Shown here piece after piece: positions 34,444-45,173 of a stretch of 64,000 nucleotides of DNA; the stretch's first letter is position 1, and each line of letters opens with the position of its first letter. Source of the DNA: Cryobacterium sp. BB307 (GTDB lineage Bacteria > Actinomycetota > Actinomycetes > Actinomycetales > Microbacteriaceae); NCBI RefSeq assembly GCF_012274275.1, contig NZ_JAANZA010000001.1:1302001-1366000 (forward strand). Direction: 5' to 3'. The notes beneath the pieces were generated by a model. The model did not search any database. It had not been told where the DNA came from and was given only the letters and a program-made list of their open reading frames with translations. The position numbers were made by a program, and so were the translations under genes.

Positions 34444-35628
34444 GTGATCAACAGCAATGTCGGCAGCGCGGCCGTCGAACTCACCGCTGAGCTCGTCGCG
34501 ATCGACTCGGTCAGCCCGAGCCTGGTACCGGATGCCGCCGGCGAGGCCCGGATAGCCTCACACCTGATGGACCGGCTGGATGCCGCGGGCTTCGCAATCC
34601 GCTCGATTCCCGCCCCATCCGACCCTCGACGCATCAGCCTCATCGCCCAACGCACCGGTTCGCGGCCCGGACGCACGGTCGTCTTGAACGGACACCTCGA
34701 CACCGTAGGGGTGGAGGGGATGCCGGCCCCGTTCTCGCCGCGCATCGAGTCCGGCAGACTGTACGGTCGCGGTGCAAGCGACATGAAGGGCGGCGTCGCC
34801 GGTCTGGTCGTCGCTGCCGAACAGCTTGCCGCCGCCGACGTGCCCGGCACCATCATCGTTGCCCTCGTCGCGGACGAAGAGGACGCGAGCGTCGGAGCCG
34901 AGGCGGTGCTGCAGGAGCTCCGTGGTGTGACCATGGACCTCTGTCTCATCGCCGAGCCGACCTGGCTCGACATCGCGGTGGCGCACCGCGGCTACGCGGT
35001 CGTCGATGTCGCTTTGCGTGGGGCGGGTTCCCACTCGTCGCAGCCGGAGGCGGGCGTCGATGCGCTCCGCGCGCTCGGTCAGGTCCTCACCGCCGTCGCC
35101 GATGCGGACGACGAGTTGCGCCGGCGGGAACGGCATCCGCTCCTCGACTTCGGCTCGATGATGGCGACCGTCGCGAGGGCGGGCAGCGCGCCGTTCACCG
35201 TCGCGGCAACCGCAGACGTGGTGGTCGAGCGCCGCATCCTGCCGGGGGAGTCTCCGCACGATGCGCTCGACCTGATGCGCGCGCTGGTCGACCCGATCAC
35301 CGCGGCGACCCCCGGGCTGGCGGGCGACGTGCGGCTCACCCACGCGCGCGATGCGTGGCAAGCGGATGCCGCTGGCAGCGCCGCGGAATTCACCAACCTG
35401 CTCAGCGATGCGCTCAGATCCGCCGGCGCGACCCCGCCGGCTCAGGTTGGGGCGCCGTACTGGATGGAGTCGGCACTGTGGCAGGCCGCGGGGGTGCCGA
35501 CGGTGGTCTGCGGCCCGGCCGGCGGCGGGCTGCACGCGGTCGACGAGTGGGTGGAGATCGCCCAACTCGAGAGGTTCGCTGTCGCAGTCACGGATGCGGT
35601 GGAACGATTCCTGGAGGCCGGATCATGA
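34444..35628 (+). CDS. M20-family metallohydrolase (ArgE/DapE-like deacylase)
   Basis: About 394 residues. The two-metal site is visible: NGHLDTVGVEG (His and the following Asp), GRGASDMKGGVAG (bridging Asp), VADEEDASVGAEAV (catalytic Glu pair) and IAEPTWLDIAVAHRGY. The lid domain starts at about 185 (VDVALRGAGSHSSQPEAGVDAL). M20 enzymes remove an acyl or amino-acid group from N-acyl amines, for example N-acetylornithine. It is coupled by ATGA to an Orn/Lys/Arg decarboxylase gene, so the product may be the amino acid that the next enzyme decarboxylates. Exact substrate unknown. Confidence 0.87.
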   Translation: MINSNVGSAAVELTAELVAIDSVSPSLVPDAAGEARIASHLMDRLDAAGFAIRSIPAPSDPRRISLIAQRTGSRPGRTVVLNGHLDTVGVEGMPAPFSPRIESGRLYGRGASDMKGGVAGLVVAAEQLAAADVPGTIIVALVADEEDASVGAEAVLQELRGVTMDLCLIAEPTWLDIAVAHRGYAVVDVALRGAGSHSSQPEAGVDALRALGQVLTAVADADDELRRRERHPLLDFGSMMATVARAGSAPFTVAATADVVVERRILPGESPHDALDLMRALVDPITAATPGLAGDVRLTHARDAWQADAAGSAAEFTNLLSDALRSAGATPPAQVGAPYWMESALWQAAGVPTVVCGPAGGGLHAVDEWVEIAQLERFAVAVTDAVERFLEAGS

Positions 35629-37106
35629 CCGCGAACGACCCGCGCGACCCGCGCGGCTACGCCCCGGATGCGCCGTTGTTCGAAGCGTGGCTGCGCTTCA
35701 CCGGCCACCAGCGAGCCGGGCGGGTGACTCCGTTCAGCATCCCGGGCCACAAGCACCGCCAGGACCTCGTCGGCGAGCTGATTCAGGGCGATGTGCCGAT
35801 GCTCGCCGGCCTTGACACGATGAAGCAGACCCTTGGGCTGTTGGCCGCGGCGGAGGCGCGCGCAGCAGATGCGTGGGACGCGGACTGGTGCCGCCTCTCG
35901 GTGGGCGGGTCGACGCACGCCAACCAGGCGGCGGTGCTCGCGCTCGGCCGTCCCGGACAGTCGGTCATCGTGTCGCGGACCCTCCACCGCTCGGTGCTGC
36001 TGGGCATCGTGCTGGCGGGACTGCGACCGGTGTGGGTGCATCCGGAGATCGACGCGGCTACCGGGCTGCCGGGCGCGGTGCCGGTGAGCGCAGTGGAGGC
36101 GGCGTTGCACGCGCATCCGGATGCGTGTGGCGTGCTTGTCGGCGATCCGTCCTACGTCGGGACGCTATCCGACATCGCCGGACTTGCCGATGCGGCGCAC
36201 GCCGCAGGAGTTCCGTTGGTCGTGGACGCCGCGTGGGCAGCGTACTTCGGGTTCTCGCCCGCCGTGCCCGCGCATGCGCTCGGTCGCGGGGCGGATGCCC
36301 TCGTGACCAGCGCGCACAAGTCCCTCCCGGCGTGGAGCCAGGCTGCGCTGCTGCTCGCACGCACGGCTCGATCGGGCGGACTGCTCGACCCGGACCGACT
36401 GGAGCGGGCGTTCGAGGCATCTCACACCACGAGCGCAGCCGGCGCGATCCTCGCCAGCACCGACGCGTCGCGAGCGCTGCTGCAACGCGACGGGGCAGAA
36501 CTGGTGGGACGACTTGTTGACCTCGTCGCTTCGGCGCGAGTCAGGCTGGCCGCGGTGGACGGCGTTGAGGTGCTCGCCGACCGCCCGGCCGGGCATCCGC
36601 ACGGAGCGCTCGCCGTCGACCCTGCCAAGCTGGTCGTGCTTCTGGCCGGCACGGGCGCCCATGGGCACGCGATCGAGTCCGACCTGCTCGCCCAGGGCAT
36701 CACTCTTGAGATGGCCGACTCTGGTGTGATCGTGCCGATGATCACCCTCGCCGATGACGCGAGCACCGTCGACGTGCTGATCGACGCCATCGTGGCCGCG
36801 ATCGAGCGGCATCGTGGCACGCCCCAGCCCATCACGCCTTCCGCGGCATGGAGCGTGCGGGCCGAAACTGCTCTTGATCCGAGGACTGCATTCTTCGCGC
36901 CGCACGAGACGCTCGACGCCGACGCCGCCATCGGGCGCGTCTGCGCCGAGCTCATCGCGCCGTATCCTCCTGGCGTCCCGGTGCTCGCGCCGGGGGAGAT
37001 CGTCAGCACCGCCACACTGGACGCGCTGCGGACCACCCTCGCAGACGGCGGCCGCATCGCCTACGCCGCCGACCCGACCCTCGCGACCATCCAGGTCGTC
37101 GCGTAG
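35625..37106 (+). CDS. Orn/Lys/Arg decarboxylase family protein (PLP)
   Basis: About 493 residues of the fold-I decarboxylase class, short form without the N-terminal response-regulator-like domain. Motifs: TPFSIPGHKHRQDL, VGGSTHANQAAVLALGRPGQSVIVSRTLHRS, LVVDAAWAAYFGF and the PLP site TSAHKSLPAWSQAALL with Lys232. The C-terminal part (GAHGHAIESDLLAQGITLEMADSGVIVPMITL) closes the active site. It would make cadaverine, putrescine or agmatine from the amino acid. The start at 35625 overlaps the M20 stop; a longer frame upstream is an artefact inside that gene. Confidence 0.88.
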   Translation: MTANDPRDPRGYAPDAPLFEAWLRFTGHQRAGRVTPFSIPGHKHRQDLVGELIQGDVPMLAGLDTMKQTLGLLAAAEARAADAWDADWCRLSVGGSTHANQAAVLALGRPGQSVIVSRTLHRSVLLGIVLAGLRPVWVHPEIDAATGLPGAVPVSAVEAALHAHPDACGVLVGDPSYVGTLSDIAGLADAAHAAGVPLVVDAAWAAYFGFSPAVPAHALGRGADALVTSAHKSLPAWSQAALLLARTARSGGLLDPDRLERAFEASHTTSAAGAILASTDASRALLQRDGAELVGRLVDLVASARVRLAAVDGVEVLADRPAGHPHGALAVDPAKLVVLLAGTGAHGHAIESDLLAQGITLEMADSGVIVPMITLADDASTVDVLIDAIVAAIERHRGTPQPITPSAAWSVRAETALDPRTAFFAPHETLDADAAIGRVCAELIAPYPPGVPVLAPGEIVSTATLDALRTTLADGGRIAYAADPTLATIQVVA

Positions 37107-37112
37107 GCAGAC

Positions 37113-37802
37113 CTACCGGACCCGAACAGGATAGAAGTACCGCACCAGCAGGTATCCGATTCCGCCACCGAGAAGCTGTGCGGCGATGAAGCCGAGGGTC
37201 GATGACGGAGCGATGCCGGCGAAGCTGTCGCTGAACATCCGCCCGACGGTGATCGCCGGGTTGGCGAAGCTCGTCGAGCTGGTGAAGAAGTAGGCAGCGC
37301 CGATGTAGGCGCCGACGGCGGCCGGGATGACGGATGCGCGTCCGGTTCGTGCCAACGCGAAGATCACGAGGACCAGTCCGGCGGTTGCCACAGCCTCGGC
37401 GAGGAACGTTGCGCTGGTCAAGCGTTCCTTCGCGCTCCATGAGACCACGGTGGCACCGAACATGAGGTTGGCGAGCATCGCCCCCGTGATGCATCCAATG
37501 ACTTGAGCGGGAATGTAAGCGGCAGTGTCCCGCCACGAGCGCGACCCGAGCGTGGAATCAACGAGCGACACGACAGGGTTGAAATGCGCGCCACTGACGT
37601 GGATGAACAGGAGGATGAGCACCGGCAGCGCAAGGGCGGTCGCAAGCGCGTTCTCCAACAGCTGCAGGCCGACATCGGTGGGCGAGAGACGTTCGGCGGC
37701 AATGCCGGAGCCGACCACGACGGCAGCCAGAAGCGCGCTCCCGAGAAACTCAGCCGCGACCCGACGAAGACCAGCGAAGTTCAGCAAAATCATGAACCAC
37801 AT
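37113..37802 (-). CDS. Aquaporin (MIP) family channel, AqpS-like
   Basis: About 229 residues with six membrane segments and two half-helix motifs: SGAHFNPVVSLVDS and STSFANPAITVGRMFSD, the second keeping the selectivity-filter Arg. The filter region and the neighbour suggest an aquaglyceroporin that passes neutral arsenite, as AqpS does in some ars operons. It faces an ArsO-like gene across 87 bases with inverted repeats. ATG 37802 is used; TTG 37820 and ATG 37793 are alternatives. No ArsR, ArsB or ArsC gene lies within the window, so the arsenic link is inferred. Confidence 0.85.
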   Translation of the reverse strand: MWFMILLNFAGLRRVAAEFLGSALLAAVVVGSGIAAERLSPTDVGLQLLENALATALALPVLILLFIHVSGAHFNPVVSLVDSTLGSRSWRDTAAYIPAQVIGCITGAMLANLMFGATVVSWSAKERLTSATFLAEAVATAGLVLVIFALARTGRASVIPAAVGAYIGAAYFFTSSTSFANPAITVGRMFSDSFAGIAPSSTLGFIAAQLLGGGIGYLLVRYFYPVRVR

Positions 37803-37823
37803 AGTGGCATATATTGACAACCT

Positions 37824-37866
37824 TCGATGGACGGGTGAATAATTCCGATTGATCGAAGTCCATCGA
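37824..37866. promoter_or_regulatory. Inverted repeat in the aquaporin/arsO-like divergent control region
   Basis: TCGATGGAC (37824-37832) and its exact complement GTCCATCGA (37858-37866) are 25 bases apart, with a further ATCGA-type half-site at 37852-37856. The region between two divergent genes is suited to a dimeric repressor of the ArsR kind, which prefers AT-rich ATCGAT-like sites. Confidence 0.55.
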
Positions 37867-37889
37867 TATTCAGACTCGAAGGTACAGCC

Positions 37890-39191
37890 GTGACACTTGC
37901 CGACCTGGCCATGCCCACCCTGCGCGACTCCCGTCTCGACGGCCTGCCCGTCGCCATCATCGGGGCGGGTCCCATCGGCCTAGCCGCCGCAGCACAACTG
38001 CACGAGCGCGGCATCGAGTTCGCCGTCTACGAAGCCGGTAACACCGTCGCAAGCAGCATGCGGTCATGGGGTCACATCAGCCTGTTCTCCCCGTGGGAGT
38101 TTCTGGTCGACCCGGCCGCGCGTCGGGTCCTCGAGCCCACCGGCTGGGGCGCGCCGAACGCCTCGCGCCTGCCCTCGGGCTCTGAAGTGGTCGAACGCTA
38201 CCTCGTGCCGCTGGCGGCAACGGATGCGCTCGCACCCCACATCACGACAGACGCGACTGTCGAGGCAGTCAGCAGGCAGGGCATGGACCGCACCCGCTCG
38301 AGTGGCAGGGACTCGACTCCGTTTGTGTTGCGGATCCTTCGGTCCGACGGCACTCGGGACGAGGTGCTCGCCCGCGCCGTCATCGACGCGTCCGGCACCT
38401 ACGCCACGCCGAACACCCTCGGCTCCAGTGGTCTCGACCCGCTCGGCCTTCCTGGCGTGGCCGACCGCGTGAGCCTTGCCCTCCCCGATGTTCTCGGGTC
38501 CGAGCGAGACCGGTTTGCTGGGAAACATGTCACAGTGGTGGGCGCCGGGCATTCCGCCGCGAACACGCTTCTGAACCTGGTCGAGCTTGCCCGCCAAGGT
38601 GCCGGCACCACTGTGACCTGGCTCATCCGCAACCGTTCCGCGGTTCGCGTGCTCGGCTCTGAGGACGACGATTTGCAGGCGCGCGCCTCTCTCGGCGCGC
38701 GCATCCAGCAGCTGGTTGAGGCCGGTGAGATCACGGTCGTCGACCGCTTCGAGATCGCCAAGGTTGAGGATGTGGCCGGTCGCATCCGCATCTTCGGCAC
38801 TCGGGACAGCGAACACGTCGATACCGACCTGATCGTGAACGCCACCGGGTTCCGCCCGAATCTCGACCTGTTGCGGGAGATCCGGCTTGACCTCGACGAC
38901 ATCGTGGAGGCCCCACGAGCGCTGGCGCCGCTGATAGACCCGAACGTGCACAGCTGCGGAACGGTTGAACCGCATGGCTTCGCCGAGCTGCAGCAGCCGG
39001 AACCCAACTTCTTCATCGCCGGAATGAAGAGCTACGGCCGGGCACCCACCTTCCTGCTGGCCACCGGGTACGAGCAGGTTCGCTCTATCGCCGCCTGGCT
39101 CGCCGGCGACCTCGCATCCGCCCGGGCAGTTGAGCTCAGCCTCCCGGCCACTGGTGTCTGCTCGACTACCAACGCCGCCGGATGCTGCTGA
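37890..39191 (+). CDS. ArsO-like FAD/NAD(P)H-dependent monooxygenase
   Basis: About 433 residues. FAD-binding GAGPIGLAAAAQLHERGIEFAVYEAG, NADPH-binding VVGAGHSAANTLLNLVE and VNATGFRPNLDLL at the end of the core, the pattern of class-B-type flavoprotein monooxygenases. The opening SMRSWGHISLFSPWEFLVDPAARRVLEPTGW is typical of ArsO proteins found in ars clusters. The C-terminus ends in three Cys (VCSTTNAAGCC), which could bind a metalloid. GAAGG lies seven bases before the GTG. A thioredoxin-reductase role cannot be ruled out, but no CxxC active site is present. Confidence 0.72.
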   Translation: MTLADLAMPTLRDSRLDGLPVAIIGAGPIGLAAAAQLHERGIEFAVYEAGNTVASSMRSWGHISLFSPWEFLVDPAARRVLEPTGWGAPNASRLPSGSEVVERYLVPLAATDALAPHITTDATVEAVSRQGMDRTRSSGRDSTPFVLRILRSDGTRDEVLARAVIDASGTYATPNTLGSSGLDPLGLPGVADRVSLALPDVLGSERDRFAGKHVTVVGAGHSAANTLLNLVELARQGAGTTVTWLIRNRSAVRVLGSEDDDLQARASLGARIQQLVEAGEITVVDRFEIAKVEDVAGRIRIFGTRDSEHVDTDLIVNATGFRPNLDLLREIRLDLDDIVEAPRALAPLIDPNVHSCGTVEPHGFAELQQPEPNFFIAGMKSYGRAPTFLLATGYEQVRSIAAWLAGDLASARAVELSLPATGVCSTTNAAGCC

Positions 39192-39226
39192 CCGGGGCGA
39201 CATGAACGCGCTGACCGTCACTTCCG

Positions 39227-39282
39227 CGAGACTGCGGAAATCTGCAGAATGGGGCACCTAAGAGCCCTTTCGTGCAGTCTCG
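39227..39282. repeat. Inverted repeat downstream of the arsO-like gene
   Basis: CGAGACTGC (39227-39235) and its complement GCAGTCTCG (39274-39282) enclose 38 bases. The stretch 39192-39364 between the arsO-like gene and the tRNA holds nothing else I can assign. The hairpin may help end either transcript. Confidence 0.5.
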
Positions 39283-39364
39283 GCGGGTGTACACCGAGTC
39301 GCCGCACACTGCTTGTCCGAACTAAGTGGCAGGAGTCCGAACTAGCGTGTCACGTGACAAGATG

Positions 39365-39437
39365 TGCCCCCAGCAGGATTTGAACCTGCGGCCTTCTGCT
39401 CCGGAGGCAGACGCTCTATCCCCTGAGCTATGGGGGC
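39365..39437 (-). tRNA. tRNA-Arg, anticodon CCG
   Basis: All four stems fold on the minus strand: acceptor GCCCCCA/TGGGGGC with discriminator A, D arm GCTC-AGGGGATA-GAGC, anticodon arm TCTGC-CTCCGGA-GCAGA, and T arm GCAGG-TTCAAAT-CCTGC. The anticodon loop gives CCG, reading CGG. The 3' CCA is not encoded. It lies 0.7 kb from argS, whose enzyme charges it. Confidence 0.97.
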
Positions 39438-39484
39438 CAGGGCGTGCTCTACGTTACCAGCCGCAGCGGGTCCTGTGCGGCGGG

Positions 39485-40084
39485 TCAGCCGACCGCGTTC
39501 GCCGCTTCAGTCACGAGCGCCTGGGCATCCTGAGCCAACGTGAACCACGCCGAACTCACGGTCACCCATTTATCCCCCTTGAACACCTGCACCGTGCCGA
39601 CATCGTGCTCGGTCGTGAACCAGGCATCGGCGCCGAGACCGGTCACCGGAGTTCCGGATGCGGCAGCCGCCTTCCGGGCCTCGAACTCCGCCGGCGACGG
39701 GATCGAGGCGGTGAAGTCGATCGCCTCACCGCTCGTGGCGTTCACCCAGCGGCACAGCGTGCCCTGGTCTGCAGCTGCATCCGCCGCCGGGGTGCCCGCC
39801 GTGGGGGAGAAGCTCCCGGTGAGCGCGAAGTTCGGGTTGAAGTCGTACATGGTCTGCAGGCTGGCGAGCGTCTCACACGGCACGCTGAACGGAGTGGCGC
39901 CGGGGTCCGGTTCGATCGTCGCCGTCGGGGTCGCGGTTGGATCGACGCGCGGGCCGGCCGACTCATCCGGCGAGAACGAGGCCGTAGGGCTCGGTTCCGG
40001 CTCGGCACCGGGAACGCAGCCGGCGAGAACGCCGATCGTGAGCGTGGCGGCGAAAAGTGCAGAAGAGGCGCGCAAGATGGTCAC
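39485..40084 (-). CDS. Lipoprotein, unknown function
   Basis: About 199 residues. A signal peptide with lipobox LAGC (Cys at about residue 23) is followed by a Pro/Thr/Ser-rich linker (EPSPTASFSPDESAGPRVDPTATPTATI) and a folded domain with two Cys (FSVPCETL, GTLCRWVN) that probably pair. The domain resembles the DUF3558/sensor-like lipoproteins of actinobacteria in length and Cys spacing, but I am not certain of the family. GTG start at 40084. It is divergent from argS. Confidence 0.75.
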   Translation of the reverse strand: MTILRASSALFAATLTIGVLAGCVPGAEPEPSPTASFSPDESAGPRVDPTATPTATIEPDPGATPFSVPCETLASLQTMYDFNPNFALTGSFSPTAGTPAADAAADQGTLCRWVNATSGEAIDFTASIPSPAEFEARKAAAASGTPVTGLGADAWFTTEHDVGTVQVFKGDKWVTVSSAWFTLAQDAQALVTEAANAVG

Positions 40085-40152
40085 AACTCCATCTTCGCCT
40101 CAGGTGCCGCTCCTTGCGCGCGCACGCGCCGGGGACGCTGATGGCTCGCCAC

Positions 40153-40158
40153 TAGAAT
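40153..40158 (+). promoter_or_regulatory. Predicted -10 box (TAGAAT) of argS
   Basis: TAGAAT, close to consensus, lies seven bases before the ATG at 40166. Confidence 0.55.
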
Positions 40159-40165
40159 CAATCGA

Positions 40166-41824
40166 ATGACCCCTGATCAACTCGCAGCAGCCATCCACAC
40201 GATCGTGTCGACGGTGCTCGAGGAGCGAGGGGCATCCACCGAGGTGCCGACGGAGACGATCGCACTCGAGCGCCCGAAGAACCGCGACCACGGCGACTGG
40301 GCTTCGAACATCGCCATGAAGCTGGCCAAACCGCTCGGCGTCAACCCGCGCGAATTCGCCGGTGAGCTGGCCGAGCGCATCCGGGAGATCGACGGGGTCG
40401 CATCCGTCGACGTGGCAGGACCCGGCTTCATCAACATCCGCCTCGATGCAGCGGCCGCCGGCGCCATCGCGAAGACCATCGTCGAACACGGTGCAGCGTT
40501 CGGCTCCAACGACAGCCTGCTCGGCGAGTCGATCAACCTCGAATTCGTGTCCGCCAACCCGACCGGGCCGCTGCACATCGGGCACACCCGCTGGGCCGCT
40601 CTCGGTGACTCCATCGCCCGGGTGCTTCGGGCCGCAGGCGCGACGGTCGCGAGCGAGTTCTACATCAACGACGCCGGCTCCCAGATGGACACCTTCGGCG
40701 ACTCGGTCTACGCTGCCCTGCGCGGCGAGCCGACCCCCGAGAACGGCTACCCGGGCCAGTACATCCAAGACCTCGCGACGCGCGTGCGCGAACTCCACCC
40801 CGACGTGCTCGACCTTCCGGAATCGACCGGCCGCGGACTCGCGCGGGAAGTCGCCTACGAACTGCAGCTGACCGAGATCAAGGTGTCGCTCGAGCGGTTC
40901 AACGTGCACTTCGACGTCTGGTTCAGTGAACGCGACCTGCACAAGACAGACGATCAGGGGCGCAGCGCGATCGATGATGCGCTTGACCGTCTCCGTGTGC
41001 AGGGGCACGTCTTCGACGAGGACGGCGCGGTCTGGGTGCGTACGACCGACTTCGGCGACGACAAGGACCGTGTCATCCGCCGCTCCAACGGTGTCCACAC
41101 CTACTTCGCATCCGATGCCGCCTACTACCTCAACAAGAGCGACCGCGGGTTCAGGCACAAGATCTACCTGCTCGGCGCCGACCACCACGGCTACGTCCAC
41201 CGGCTGCGGGCGCTCGCCGGAGCCGCGGGAGATGATCCGGAGAAGGACATCGAGGTGCTCATCGGGCAACTGGTCAGCATCAACGGCGCCCGCCTCTCCA
41301 AGCGCGCAGGCAACATCATCGAACTGGACGACCTGCAGGCCTGGCTCGGCACCGACGCGCTCCGGTACTCGCTCGCGCGCTACCCGGCAGATTCACCGTT
41401 GACGCTGGACCCCGAGCTCCTGCAGAAGCGCAGCAACGACAACCCGGTCTTCTACGTTCAGTACGCGCACGCTCGCACCCACCAGGTGGCGCGGAATGCC
41501 GCAGCATCCGGTGTCGATCACGGCGTCTTCGCGCCGGAGCTTCTCACCCACGAGACCGAGAGCGAGCTGCTCGGCATGTTCGCCCGGTTCCCGGGCGTCG
41601 TGGCGCAGGCGGCGCAGTTGCGCGAGCCACACCGGATCGCGCGCTACGCGGAAGAGCTCGCGGGCTCCTACCACCGCTGGTACGACAATTGCCGGGTCAC
41701 GCCATTCGGCGACGAACCGGTTTCCGACGTGCACCGCACTCGCCTCTGGGTCAACGACGCGACTGGCACCGTGCTCCGAAACGCGCTCGGTATGCTCGGC
41801 GTGTCCGCACCAGAGCGGATGTGA
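40166..41824 (+). CDS. argS: Arginyl-tRNA synthetase
   Basis: Class I synthetase, about 552 residues. An N-terminal additional domain for tRNA D-loop contact (SNIAMKLAKPLGVNPREFAGELAERI) is followed by the HIGH motif NPTGPLHIGHTRW, ADHHGYVHRL, and a KMSKS-like loop RLSKRAGN. The C-terminal anticodon-binding helices start at about 420. It charges all arginine tRNAs, including the tRNA-Arg(CCG) next door. A GTG-free ATG start is fixed by the TAGAAT box. Confidence 0.97.
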   Translation: MTPDQLAAAIHTIVSTVLEERGASTEVPTETIALERPKNRDHGDWASNIAMKLAKPLGVNPREFAGELAERIREIDGVASVDVAGPGFINIRLDAAAAGAIAKTIVEHGAAFGSNDSLLGESINLEFVSANPTGPLHIGHTRWAALGDSIARVLRAAGATVASEFYINDAGSQMDTFGDSVYAALRGEPTPENGYPGQYIQDLATRVRELHPDVLDLPESTGRGLAREVAYELQLTEIKVSLERFNVHFDVWFSERDLHKTDDQGRSAIDDALDRLRVQGHVFDEDGAVWVRTTDFGDDKDRVIRRSNGVHTYFASDAAYYLNKSDRGFRHKIYLLGADHHGYVHRLRALAGAAGDDPEKDIEVLIGQLVSINGARLSKRAGNIIELDDLQAWLGTDALRYSLARYPADSPLTLDPELLQKRSNDNPVFYVQYAHARTHQVARNAAASGVDHGVFAPELLTHETESELLGMFARFPGVVAQAAQLREPHRIARYAEELAGSYHRWYDNCRVTPFGDEPVSDVHRTRLWVNDATGTVLRNALGMLGVSAPERM

Positions 41825-41842
41825 CGAAGGGCGGGAAACCGG

Positions 41843-42682
41843 ATGTCGGATGCGAACGCCACCGTGCCACTCGTGCCGCTGGCTGACCCGCCCCGGCGTC
41901 GCGGGGCCGGACGCGCCGTGCTGATCACGGTGCTCATCGTCGTGGTGCTCGTTGCCGGGGCCGCTGTGGTGGCCGAGTTGTGGGCGCGCGGCCGGGTTGC
42001 CGACCTTGTCGGCGACAAGGTGCGGCAGGTCTTCTCACTGCCGGACAGCCATCCGGTGTCGGTCGAGGTGCACGGGTTCTCCGTCATCCTGCAGGCGCTC
42101 AGCGGAACGATCGACTCGGCGACGGTGAGAGTCGACAACGTCGGCGTCGGCGACCTGTCCGGCGACCTCGTGCTGAACGCGACCGGCATCCCGGTCGACA
42201 CCGACCTTCCGGTTCAGAGCGTGGATGCGACCGTGAGCGTTGGCGAGGAGAACATCCAACGCCTGTCCGGACTCCTCACTGCGGCAGTCGTCAACAATGT
42301 CCGGTTCGCCGAGCCGGAGATCCTGATCGGCACCGAATTCTCCACGCCGACGATGGAGTTCTTCGGCATCAAGGTGCCTGGCTTCACGGCATCCGCCGGC
42401 GTCGGAATCGAACCGTACGCATCCGAAGGCTGGCTCGGCTTCACCCCATCCAGCATCGAGATCGGCGGGCAGCAAACAACGGCCGAGGAACTGAAGAAGC
42501 AGTTCGGCAGCATCGCCGAGAACCTTTTGCAGACGCGGTCATTCTGTGTCGCAGGTGTGCTGCCGGCCGCGATCAGCCTGGACTCCGCCGAGGTGTCGGG
42601 CAACGAACTGCTGATCAAAATGAGCGCCCAGAACCAGGTGCTCTCGAGAGCCGCGCTGAGCGAGCGCGGTTCTTGTTCCTAA
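41843..42682 (+). CDS. LmeA-like (DUF2993) phospholipid-binding membrane protein
   Basis: About 279 residues: a cytoplasmic basic stretch (PPRRRGAGR), one membrane segment (AVLITVLIVVVLVAGAAVVAEL) and an outer beta-rich DUF2993 domain (VEVHGFSVILQALSGTIDSATVRVDNV). In mycobacteria LmeA takes part in lipomannan maturation. The gene follows argS by 18 bases and could share its transcript. Two Cys (SFCVAG, GSCS) close the protein. Confidence 0.82.
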   Translation: MSDANATVPLVPLADPPRRRGAGRAVLITVLIVVVLVAGAAVVAELWARGRVADLVGDKVRQVFSLPDSHPVSVEVHGFSVILQALSGTIDSATVRVDNVGVGDLSGDLVLNATGIPVDTDLPVQSVDATVSVGEENIQRLSGLLTAAVVNNVRFAEPEILIGTEFSTPTMEFFGIKVPGFTASAGVGIEPYASEGWLGFTPSSIEIGGQQTTAEELKKQFGSIAENLLQTRSFCVAGVLPAAISLDSAEVSGNELLIKMSAQNQVLSRAALSERGSCS

Positions 42683-42727
42683 GCCCTGTGGGGCGTTCTG
42701 ACAGCCGGGACGGTCGGTTGCCGCGCC

Positions 42728-45010
<2,283 letters not shown>

Positions 45011-45077
45011 CTTCTCCCTGGTCCCGGGATCGCGGAGCGATCGTCTCGAAACCAGCGTCGGCATGGGTGTCCATCTC

Positions 45078-45100
45078 GGTGGTCGAGCCTGTCGAGACCC
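45078..45100. repeat. Single copy of the GGTGGTCGAGC repeat, left side of the HNH gene
   Basis: GGTGGTCGAGCCTGTCGAGA differs by one base from the arm of the inverted repeat at 46575-46622 on the other side of the DUF222-HNH gene. Confidence 0.75.
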
Positions 45101-45173
45101 GGTTGGGAAGAGTTATCCACACCCCTGCCGCCGGAGGGTTCGTAATGTCGGTGGCTGGTTGTTCAGTGGAACT

